A stretch of DNA of 64,000 nt. It comes from Orientallactaga sibirica. Lineage: Eukaryota; Chordata; Mammalia; Rodentia; Dipodidae. The notes beneath the pieces are model-generated. The model was not told where the DNA came from. It worked only from the letters and a program-made list of their open reading frames with translations, and searched no databases. The DNA lies in the NCBI GenBank assembly GCA_036365145.1, contig JAEOAD010000052.1, positions 13,825,501 to 13,889,500 on the forward strand, read 5' to 3'. Positions 58,501 to 64,000 of the stretch are shown piece after piece; position 1 is the first letter of the stretch; each line of letters begins with the position of its first letter. A program made the translations under genes and the position numbers.

Positions 58501-61500
58501 CAACCCTCTTGCATATTCCCCCCCAAGCCTCCTACCCATTGTTAAGGTTCCCACCTCACTGCCCCCTCTCACGGCCAGGGGGAATTAAGATTCTGGAATC
58601 CAGAGTAAAAACTCAGGAACGCATTTTCCTACAGAAAAAAATATAAATTGTGATCTAGAATGCTGAATGTCATAGTTCAGCTATACTTTACACAGGCTTG
58701 TCTGAGCTAAAGCCTAAGAGCCTAACATGTCCAAATAGGATTTCTATGAGAAAATGCATTCCAGATTAGAGAAGACTCAACCCAACCAAACAGCAGGTTT
58801 AGGACTGTCTGTATAAAGCCACCAAGAGAATCAATGTCAGAGTAAGTTCACAAAGCAAGCCAGGCGTGGTGGCGCACGCCTTTAATCCTAGCACTTGGGA
58901 GGCAGAGGTAGGAGGATTGATATGAGTTCAAGGCCACCCTGAGACTACACAACGAATTCCAGGGCAGCCTGGGCTACAGAGAGACCCTACCTTGAAAAGA
59001 AAATTATAACATTACTTGTTACCCAGTAAGTGTGCAACATCAAACCTTTCTAAAAAAAACTAGCCATCATAATTCACTGAAAAACTGCTATAATACTTAC
59101 ATTTAGCATTTCCAAATCATTACTCTCTAAGCCCTGGGTCAAAAGAACTGGGAAGCTATTCGTCTGCAGAAGGTCATCCTTTCTTTCTTTTGCAGCTATA
59201 TCCATTGCTCCTAGGCGTTCTTCAATGCTCGCCTAAAAACAGAAGTTATCTGTTAAGAGTTAGCCAGACAGGGCTATGGTAGTTTGGAAACAAATACTGA
59301 CACCCTTAATCCCCAAAAGCACAATTCCAAAACAATCTCATTCCCACAATAGTGATGTGAGGGACAAGTGTAACACCTGTAAACCAGTTTCCAGGTCCTA
59401 GTGGGAAAATAAACCATGCCAACATGACTTGAAAATGTGAGGCATCAAGAGCCCTGTATTTCAAGATGCAAGGACCTGGCACCCAATTGCAGCAAAGCTG
59501 AGCCCATTAGCACATGACCAGGCACCCTACTGCAGCAAGCTGAGCCCATTAGCACATGATCTGCCCCAGGTGTCACTATCCCATGGTATCAACCTCAGAT
59601 CTAAAAACAAAATATTCGTCAAAAACACAAAGACTTACACTCTTAAAACACCTTTTTGGGGGCTGGAGATAAGGCTCAAGAGGTTAAAGGCACTTTCCTG
59701 CCAAGCCTGAAAGCCTGATGACCAGGGTTCAACTCCCCAGTGCCTAAGCCAGATGCACAAAGTGGTGCATGTATCTGGAGTTCATCTGCAGAGGCTAGAT
59801 AGAGCCCTGGTGTGCTCATTCCTTGTCTCTCTTTTCCTGTCTCTGCTTGCAGAAAAATAAAAATATTTTTTACAAGTGAAAGTTTTTTCAATTTAAGTGT
59901 AAATATGGTACAATTTGCTCTACAAAAGCAATACTGAACAGAAGTAATCCCTGACTAAAGTAGCCTAACAGTCATGTTCTGCCAAGATACTTGGTAGTTA
60001 AGTTGAAACAGGTGTTCTATGACTAACAAAGCCAACAGATATGTCCAAGAAAGCACCCTGCTCGGGTCTTCCTAACAGACAAAAAACGTCAAGGGACTAG
60101 GGTACGGCTAAATAGTATAAGGTTTTACCTAACGGGTACAAGGCCCTTGACGCATACCCTAGTACTAGAAGAAGGGAGAGGGAGAGAAAACATTAAAACA
60201 AGAAAAAATGTAATAGACGAACCTAGATTAAGCTAAGTAAATTCATTTTTATTTTTAAGGTCAGATAACACACTATTGAGAAATAATTTATATGAATGCC
60301 TAGAGTATCTCTAACCCTTCTACTCAATAGACATTGAAAATCACCTAAAGACATGTTTCCTCTAGAATGAAAGTGCTTAAAATAAAGATTATTTACTTGA
60401 GTGAATGAAAGATGAGAACACTGTGAGTGAGGGTGCACATGCGCGCATGTGTGTACAGTAAGCACAGGAGAGTTCTGGAAGTAACTTACAAAGTTTATAA
60501 GCACTGTAAGTAACTGTGTCTCTTGAACAGACCAATTCTCACATAACCAAGCCAGAGTTGCTCAGACAGCCAAGAGAAAGAGGCATCACTGGAGCTCAGC
60601 AACATGCGAAACCCAATGGAAGTCATCACAGCTAACTCTGACTTCATCCATCAGCTTCATCCAGCCAACTGACTATTGGCAAATGGCTAAAAGTTCATTT
60701 TTAGTTAACAAAAATTGCATCTTGGGAGGCAGAAGTAGGAGGATTGCTGTGAGTTTAAGGCCACCCTGAGACTACATAGTGAATTCCAGGTCAGCCTGGA
60801 CCAGAGTGAGACCCTACCTCCAAAACCAAGATTTGGAACCACACCCACCCACCTAGGCGGGAAAGAGGACAGCAGCCGCGATCTCAGCGTGTTTCTCAAG
60901 CATCAGTTTTGGCTCTACAAAACACTCGCAGACGTGCTTACCCCTCTGAGTCAAGACTCAAGGACATGCCAAAGCGGCTGTGTTACCTCGTTGCCGCCTG
61001 GCTTCCTCTTGCTCTCCGTCTCCTTGGTCGGCTGGGGCAGAGGCTTGGTCAGTGCTTGATGTCCAGGAATCCCAGGCACCAGAACTTTTGCTTCGGAATT
61101 CACCATGGGCGTCCTCACCTGTCACAGTATCAAGTGTGGAAAAAGAAACCATGCCTTAGTACTGGGGCTTCCTCCATGAGAAAACAAAAGGCTTTTCTAT
61201 TATAACCTGCAATAGAATGTACTTACCATAAGAATTCAAAATAAATTTTAACTTAATGCTGGCAAATAAAATTTGGAACCCCTTCATTGGCTGTTCACCT
61301 CTCCTGAAGTTCCAGGTTCCTGTCCTGGTAAGTTTCCCTCTCTCAGCATAGCCAGGGTGAGAAACAGGAGGACCCCCCCCCCCATCTCTACTCCCAACGG
61401 GCTCTCTGCACTGTGCTCTCTTCCCTCTCTCAATCCCTTTTTATGTTTCAGACTCATGCTCACTTCCCCATGGGCTCTTGGGCCACGTGGATACATCCAT

Positions 61501-63474
61501 TCCACCTTCCTTGGTCAGTGGACTCTCCCTCACCCCGCCAAACTTCTGAGTAATTGTAATAATTTAACAATTTAAAAAATGGAACATTTGCTATGGTATT
61601 AAAGTTTGATATACCTTGGGCTGGAGAGATGGCTTAGCAATTAAGCACTTGCCTGTGAAGCCTAAGGACCCCAGTTCAAGGCCCAATTCCCCAGGTCCCA
61701 CGTAAGCCAGATGCACAAAGTGGTTCATGCATCTGAAGGTAGTTTGCAGTGGCTGGAGGCCCTGGCATACCCATTCTCTCTCTTTCTATCCATCTCTTTC
61801 TCCTCTGTTGCTCTCAAATACATAAAAATTTTTAAAAATTGAGAAAAAAAGTTTTATATACCTCATTAAGAGTGAAAAGAGGCCTGGAGAGATGGCTTAG
61901 CAGTTAAGGCACTTGCCTGTGAAGCCCAAGGACTAAAGTTCAACTCCCTAGGACCCACATAAGCAGATAAACATGGTGGCACATGCGTTTGGAGTTCGTT
62001 TGCAGTGGCTAAAGGCCCTGGCAGGCCCATATTCTCCTTCCCCTTCTACTCCCCTCAATAAATAAGTTAAAAAATAAATTTTAAAAAGGGAAAAAAATCC
62101 AGGTACTCAGGAGGCAAGGAGATTTGCCATGGTTTGAACTGAGACTACATAGTGAATTCCAGTTCTGCCTGGGCTAGAACGAGACCCTACCTCAAAACCC
62201 TCCCCCCCAACACACACACACAAAAAGAAGTAAAATCAAAGAAAAACAGGAGCTGGAGAGATGGTTCAGTGGTTAAAAGCATATGCCTACAAAGCCTGAA
62301 GTCCCAGGTTTGATTCCCCAGAATTCATGTAAAGCCAGATGCACAAAGTGGTGCACGCACCTGGAATATGTTTGAGGTGGCAAGAGACCCTGGCATATCC
62401 ATTCCCTCTCTACTTGCAAATAAATAAATAAAAATATACATTAAAAAAACAAATAAATGGAGGCAGGAGAGACGGCTCAGCAGTTAAGGCTCTTGCCTAC
62501 AAAGCTTAAGGACCCAGGCTTGATTCCCCAGAACCCACATAGCCAGATGCAAAAAGAGGCACACATAAATAGAGTTTGTCTGCAGTGACTAGAGGCCTAT
62601 TCTCTATCTGCCTCCCTCCCTCCCTCCCTCCCACCCTCTCTCTCTCAAATAAATAAAACTAAATAAATGAAAATATATTTTTAATATTTACTTATTTATT
62701 TATTTAACAGAGAAAGAGAGGGAGAGAGAATGGGAGCATCAGGGCCTCTAGATACTACAAATGAACTCCAGACACGTGCGCCCCCTTGTGCATCTGGCAC
62801 TTCCAGAATTCAATCTTCACCAGACACGCTCAGACAGCCAAGAGAAAGGTGTCATCTCTGAAGCTCAGCCAGAAGCGAAACCATGTGCGTGTCATCACTG
62901 TGTGACTGGGCTTTCGTTCTTTTCTCATCCCACCACCAAAAGGACCATCTACATGCCAGTACCAGATCTTCTGGAGGCAGAGCACCACCATGACACTTCA
63001 GGTAATCACTATGGGGTGATTTTTACCAGTACAAACAACATTCCTCGAAAGGAAGTTGTGATTTGTAAGTCCTGACACTTTAATCCCAGCACTCGGGAGG
63101 CAGAGGTAGGATGACTGCTGTGAGTTCAAGGCCAGCATTAGACTACACAGTGAATTCCAGGTCAGCCTGGGCCAGAGGGAGACCCTGCCAGGAAACACCC
63201 AAAAGGAGTAAAAAGCCAACCAGTAGTAGTGGTGCACACGTGTAATGCCAGCACCGGGTCCAATGGCATGACCCAGGGCTACAAAGTGAACTGCAGGCCA
63301 GCTGGGGCTATAGTAAGTACTATATCCAATTCAATCTACTCAAATCTATTGTATTTTAATTTCAAATTAATCTATAATGTCACTCACCTTTGTTACTGCA
63401 GTTTCTACTTTGGGAGCCCAGCAGTTTGAAATTTCTCTTTCTAAACACACATGAGATTCTTTGGGGTTTAAAGC
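37341..63474 (-). CDS. WDR43: WDR43 (UTP5), 3' half of the gene
   Basis: WDR43 is the animal Utp5 homologue, a nucleolar t-UTP component of the small-subunit processome needed for pre-rRNA transcription and early 18S processing. The gene runs right to left; the WD40-repeat part lies beyond the right edge. Exons, 5' to 3', are 63388-63474, then the duplicated pair 60987-61118 and 59101-59232, and 57295-57426 and 55411-55542. They continue with 48782-48868, 47575-47606, 46368-46431, 41912-42025, 40629-40698, 37622-37671 and 37341-37526 (stop). All junction phases agree. Together they encode the linker, the Utp12 domain and the acidic tail. The peptides match human WDR43 closely from memory. Confidence 0.93.
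37622..37671 (-). CDS. WDR43: WDR43 coding exon ([17 protein letters not shown])
   Basis: This 50-bp exon has acceptor TTCTGTAG and donor TCTGAT|GTGAGT. Two bases complete the Glu codon left by the exon at 40629-40698, then the exon reads [16 protein letters not shown] and ends in phase 0. It leads directly into DNWDED of the final exon. Confidence 0.92.
38073..39385. mobile_element. SINE group in the WDR43 intron 40629 to 37671
   Basis: B2-like 38073-38295 and 38493-38720 (plus); an old minus SINE about 38810-39010 with an internal CT run; B1 minus 39062-39178; an old B1 minus 39282-39385. Confidence 0.72.
39867..40552. mobile_element. B2-like SINE (plus) and B1 (minus)
   Basis: B2-like 39867-40060 followed by a CA repeat (40070-40095). 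B1 on the minus strand 40398-40552, ending just 77 bp before the WDR43 exon at 40629. Confidence 0.85.
40629..40698 (-). CDS. WDR43: WDR43 coding exon ([23 protein letters not shown])
   Basis: This 70-bp exon has acceptor TCTTCCAG|GTC and donor GAAGAAG|GTGGGT. It begins in phase 0 and leaves one base. It reads [18 protein letters not shown] then LVYEE, a basic Ser/Pro linker between the Utp12 domain and the acidic tail. The last Glu codon is split across the intron to 37671. Confidence 0.92.
41912..42025 (-). CDS. WDR43: WDR43 coding exon, end of Utp12 domain
   Basis: This 114-bp exon (38 codons, phase 0-0) reads [20 protein letters not shown] then [18 protein letters not shown]. The acceptor is TTTCTAG and the donor is CACAA|GTGAGC. 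It is the helical C-terminal part of the Utp12 domain, which assembles the t-UTP subcomplex. It is nearly identical to human as remembered. Confidence 0.94.
42575..42728 (+). mobile_element. B1 SINE
   Basis: Starts ACCTGGGCGTAGTGGTGCAT, ends CTACCTCGAAAAACCAAAAA. In the WDR43 intron between 46368 and 42025. Confidence 0.86.
43193..44700 (+). mobile_element. Dense SINE cluster in WDR43 intron
   Basis: B2-like 43193-43402 (flanks AAAGTAACAATTTT on both sides), B2-like 43420-43625, B1 43689-43822, long-form B2-like 43852-44095, B2-like 44358-44545 with an (AAAT)n tail and B1 44553-44690. All are plus strand. Confidence 0.85.
44908..46310 (+). mobile_element. Dense SINE cluster in WDR43 intron
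   Basis: Old SINE fragment 44908-44998, B2-like 44999-45205, B1 45211-45365, B2-like 45540-45793 and 45797-45970 (adjoining), B1 3' fragment 45971-46065 and B2-like 46116-46310. The last ends 58 bp before the exon at 46368. Confidence 0.82.
46368..46431 (-). CDS. WDR43: WDR43 coding exon ([21 protein letters not shown])
   Basis: This 64-bp exon contributes one base to a split Ser codon and then 21 codons, [19 protein letters not shown] plus ST. The donor is CCACA|GTAAGT and the acceptor is CAG|TGCTG. It is a hydrophobic helix of the Utp12 domain. The T-rich tract just upstream on the minus strand is a good polypyrimidine tract. Confidence 0.93.
46903..47545 (+). mobile_element. SINE group beside the 32-bp WDR43 exon
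   Basis: A B2-like head fragment 46903-47000 joined to other SINE pieces up to 47145, B1 47167-47308 and B2-like 47345-47545. The last ends 30 bp from the micro-exon donor at 47575. Confidence 0.75.
47575..47606 (-). CDS. WDR43: WDR43 micro-exon ([10 protein letters not shown])
   Basis: This is a 32-bp exon with acceptor CCTCTCTTTAG|CTTAC and donor CTAACAG|GTAAGC. It encodes [10 protein letters not shown] plus two bases of the Ser codon completed at 46431. It is too short to show as an open frame. It is placed by exact phase agreement with both neighbours and by the conserved human reading ...[16 protein letters not shown]. Confidence 0.92.
48000..48450. mobile_element. B1 (plus) and B1 fragment (minus)
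   Basis: B1 48000-48155 (CCAGGTATGGTGGCTCACAT). A reversed fragment at 48365-48450 (TGTAGCCCAGGCTGACCTGG). Confidence 0.75.
48782..48868 (-). CDS. WDR43: WDR43 coding exon ([20 protein letters not shown])
   Basis: This 87-bp exon (29 codons, phase 0-0) reads [20 protein letters not shown] then HAVIPLLKE. The acceptor is TTTCTTACAG and the donor is AAAGAG|GTAAGC. It is the central part of the Utp12 domain and directly follows the exon ending ...LEMLN. Confidence 0.94.
48995..49360 (+). mobile_element. B2-like and B1 SINEs
   Basis: B2-like 48995-49208, with head 125 bp upstream of the exon at 48782-48868 in gene direction. B1 49224-49360 lacks the A-box end (GCCAGGCAAAGTGGCTCCCA). Confidence 0.85.
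49505..49757 (-). mobile_element. Long-form B2-like SINE, sense to WDR43
   Basis: Starts with the T-rich reversed tail and ends CTAAGCCATCTCTCCAGCCC. It carries the long-form insert (GCGGCATTGCGCCCTTGCAT in this orientation). Confidence 0.92.
49791..50910 (+). mobile_element. SINE group in the largest WDR43 intron
   Basis: B2-like 49791-50015, B1 50021-50175, B2-like 50389-50565 without CT tail, and an old B4/RSINE-like element 50677-50910 ending in CCTCTGACCTCCACACACAA. Confidence 0.8.
51570..52910. mobile_element. Mixed old and young SINEs
   Basis: Old B1 51570-51680 (plus), B2-like 51700-51907 (minus), ID-plus-B1 composite 51927-52085, ID-like 52090-52165 (GCTCAGTGGAAGAGCACTTG), B1 52439-52585, old B1 52596-52680 and ID-plus-B1 composite 52721-52905. 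Confidence 0.75.
53180..54226 (+). mobile_element. SINEs up to the duplication boundary
   Basis: B2-like 53180-53398, B1 53412-53535, B1 53552-53690 and long-form B2-like 53995-54226. The last is flanked by AATCTTAACT and AATCTTACCT, and its tail meets the first base of duplication unit 1. Confidence 0.85.
55411..55542 (-). CDS. WDR43: WDR43 coding exon B, tandem copy 1 ([10 protein letters not shown]...LEMLN)
   Basis: This 132-bp exon (44 codons, phase 0-0) reads [44 protein letters not shown], the start of the Utp12 domain. The acceptor is GTTTTTAG|GCG and the donor is CTAAAT|GTAAGT. By eye it is identical to the copy at 59101-59232. It lies in the left unit of the 3.69-kb duplication and is the copy that connects to the unique exon at 48782-48868. 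Confidence 0.93.
56863..56950 (-). ncRNA. SNORD53/92: C/D-box snoRNA, SNORD53/SNORD92 type, tandem copy 1
   Basis: The minus strand, 88 nt, has a terminal stem CAGAGTT(A)GC / GCAACTCTG, C box GTGATGA, D' box CTGA, C' box AGTGATG and D box CTGA. The guide before the D box, TTCTCTTGGCTGT, pairs with 28S rRNA ACAGCCAAGGGAA over 13 bp with one G-U. By the fifth-nucleotide rule it targets the C of ACAGC. A GGGTTTCGC stretch upstream can pair with the adjacent 28S GCGAAACC. It lies in the WDR43 intron between exons A and B; WDR43 is the known host of SNORD53 and SNORD92. Which of the two this is remains open. Confidence 0.88.
57295..57426 (-). CDS. WDR43: WDR43 coding exon A, tandem copy 1 ([20 protein letters not shown])
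   Basis: This 132-bp exon (44 codons, phase 0-0) reads [20 protein letters not shown] then [20 protein letters not shown] and GGNE. The acceptor is CTGTGACAG|GTG and the donor is AACGAG|GTAACA. It is the linker between the WD40 region and the Utp12 domain. It differs from the copy at 60987-61118 only by a synonymous Ser codon (TCA versus TCC). Confidence 0.92.
59101..59232 (-). CDS. WDR43: WDR43 coding exon B, tandem copy 2
   Basis: This is a second copy of the 132-bp [10 protein letters not shown]...EMLN exon, with the same acceptor and donor, in the right unit of the tandem duplication. No coding difference from 55411-55542 was seen. If spliced in, exon order would be A-B-A-B, and the Utp12 domain start would be encoded twice in frame. 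Confidence 0.9.
60553..60640 (-). ncRNA. SNORD53/92: C/D-box snoRNA, SNORD53/SNORD92 type, tandem copy 2
   Basis: By eye this is identical to the snoRNA at 56863-56950: same terminal stem, boxes C, D', C' and D, and 28S guide. It is carried by the right unit of the 3.69-kb duplication, again between exon A and exon B. The terminal stem and boxes are intact, so it should be functional if this copy exists in the genome. Confidence 0.86.
60987..61118 (-). CDS. WDR43: WDR43 coding exon A, tandem copy 2
   Basis: This is a second copy of the 132-bp [10 protein letters not shown] exon, with intact splice sites. One substitution separates it from 57295-57426, and it is silent. It is the copy that connects to the unique upstream exon at 63388-63474, across an intron holding the third snoRNA. 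Confidence 0.9.
61619..62808. mobile_element. SINE run right of the duplication
   Basis: B2-like 61619-61845 (flanked by TTGATATACCTT / TTTATATACCTC, spanning the end of unit 2), B2-like 61881-62085, B1 62097-62215, B2-like 62252-62442, B2-like 62462-62680 and a reversed B2-like 3' part 62690-62808 that stops at the snoRNA. Confidence 0.82.
62820..62909 (-). ncRNA. SNORD53/92: C/D-box snoRNA, diverged SNORD53/SNORD92 paralogue
   Basis: The minus strand has C box GTGATGA, D' CTGA, C' GAGATGA and D box CTGA, closed by a stem of CCAG(TC)ACAC with GTGTCTGG. The D-box guide TTCTCTTGGCTGT is the same as in the other snoRNAs of this gene. The D' side carries TGGTTTCGCT, pairing to 28S AGCGAAACCA. 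The sequence between the conserved guides has diverged, so this is the second member of the SNORD53/SNORD92 pair. It sits in the intron between exons 63388-63474 and 60987-61118. Confidence 0.86.
63080..63330 (+). mobile_element. B1 and a diverged B1-like piece
   Basis: B1 63080-63205 starts inside the 5' part (CACTTTAATCCCAGCACTCG). A diverged piece at 63218-63330 has GTGGTGCACACGTGTAATGC. Confidence 0.7.
63388..63474 (-). CDS. WDR43: WDR43 coding exon ([20 protein letters not shown])
   Basis: This 87-bp exon (29 codons, phase 0-0) reads [20 protein letters not shown] then PKVETAVTK. The acceptor is TATTCTCAG|GC and the donor is ACAAAG|GTGAGT. It is the most 5' WDR43 exon in the window. The remaining 526 bases to the right edge hold intron sequence and one SINE. 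Confidence 0.87.
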
Positions 63475-63794
63475 CTGAGAATAATTTTTAGAAGATGGAA
63501 GGGGAGACAAAAGAAACAAAGTCAAGCAAAACTGGAAATAGCAGAAGTGAAAACAAATGACTACATTTTTATAAAAATATTAAAGTGTGAAAGTTTCTAC
63601 ACTAGCCTGTCAGCCACAATCACCACTCAGGCTGCCAGCGGTGAGAAGTGGACTAATTATACGACTGCTACAATGTTGACCTCCCTCATTTAGGAACTGC
63701 TTCAATTTTCCCACACTTAAGAGTTTTAAAAATCAACATTTAAAGGCGACGAACCAGGTCAGCATTCTGTTTTAAAAAAATAGTAATAATTTGG

Positions 63795-64000
63795 GACTGG
63801 AGAAATGGCTTGGTGGTTAAGGCGCTTGCCTGCAAAGCCAAAGGACCCAGGTTCGACTCCCCAGGACCCATGTAAGCCAGATGCACAAGGGGATGCATGC
63901 ATCTAGAGTTCATCTGCAGTGGCTGGAGGCCCTGGTGCACCCATTCTCTCCTCCCTCCCTCTACCTGCCTATTTTTGTATCTCTCAAATAAATAAATAAA
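63795..64000 (+). mobile_element. B2-like SINE at the right edge
   Basis: Head GGGACTGGAGAAATGGCTTG, tail AAATAAATAAATAAA reaching the last base of the window. Confidence 0.9.

Larger units (their letters stand above)
58857..60828 (+). mobile_element. SINEs within duplication unit 2
   Basis: Same four elements as in unit 1: B1 58857-58999, B2-like 59660-59872, ID 60090-60171 and B1 fragment 60722-60828. Differences are one-base indels (ACTCCCAG versus ACTCCCCAG; TTTTACCC versus TTTTACC). Confidence 0.82.
54227..61610. repeat. 3.69-kb direct tandem duplication inside WDR43
   Basis: Unit 1 is 54227-57917 and unit 2 is 57918-61610. Both begin AAAGAATCTTACCTACCTGG and end TTAAAGTTTGAT. By eye they differ by about a dozen changes, mostly one-base indels in homopolymers, with three adjacent substitutions near 56714/60398. 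Each unit holds WDR43 exons A and B, one snoRNA, one B1, one B2-like SINE, one ID element and one B1 fragment. The novel junction is 57917/57918. Confidence 0.95.

Overview
This is mammalian nuclear DNA, almost certainly from a rodent. About half of it consists of 7SL-derived B1 SINEs and a tRNA-derived B2-like SINE whose head reads GGGCTGGAGAGATGGCTTAG and whose tail is (CT)n followed by AATAAATAAA. That pairing of SINEs, plus the B1 3' half (CTACATAGTGAATTCCAGG), fits what I remember of jerboas (Dipodidae, Jaculus type). The species call is inference from memory. There are no bacterial-type genes and no CRISPR, and nearly all long open frames are shadows of repeats.

Two genes are present, both on the minus strand, in the order expected for the human 2p23 block TRMT61B-WDR43-TOGARAM2. 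The left end (about 0.7-8.9 kb) carries 5'-proximal coding exons of TOGARAM2 (FAM179A), which regulates axonemal microtubules; the rest of that gene lies off the left edge. The middle (about 9-36 kb) is repeat-rich intergenic or TOGARAM2 5' sequence. It holds L1 3' ends, a U6 snRNA-L1 chimeric retroposon, two places where retroposons inserted repeatedly into one target site, a 490-bp GAAA tract, a 31-bp minisatellite and a 215-bp alternating GT/GC tract. From about 36 to 63.5 kb lies the 3' half of WDR43 (UTP5, an SSU-processome / pre-rRNA transcription factor). It runs from an exon at 63.4 kb through the Utp12-domain exons to the acidic C-terminus and stop at 37,341. Its introns host C/D-box snoRNAs of the SNORD53/SNORD92 type. 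Host gene and snoRNAs therefore both serve ribosome production.

The most notable structures are two near-identical direct tandem duplications. One of 3.69 kb (54,227-61,610) repeats two in-frame WDR43 coding exons and one snoRNA. One of 2.78 kb (4,908-10,466) repeats a TOGARAM2 coding exon. In both cases the exons keep their splice sites and symmetric phases. These are either recent gene-internal duplications or uncollapsed haplotypes in the assembly. In addition, one TOGARAM2 exon (3.8-4.5 kb) is broken up and partly copied inside a degenerate minisatellite array that seems to have grown from its own 3' boundary.

Exons were assigned by reading minus-strand splice sites, checking that phases agree from exon to exon, and comparing with family proteins from memory. 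No search could be run.
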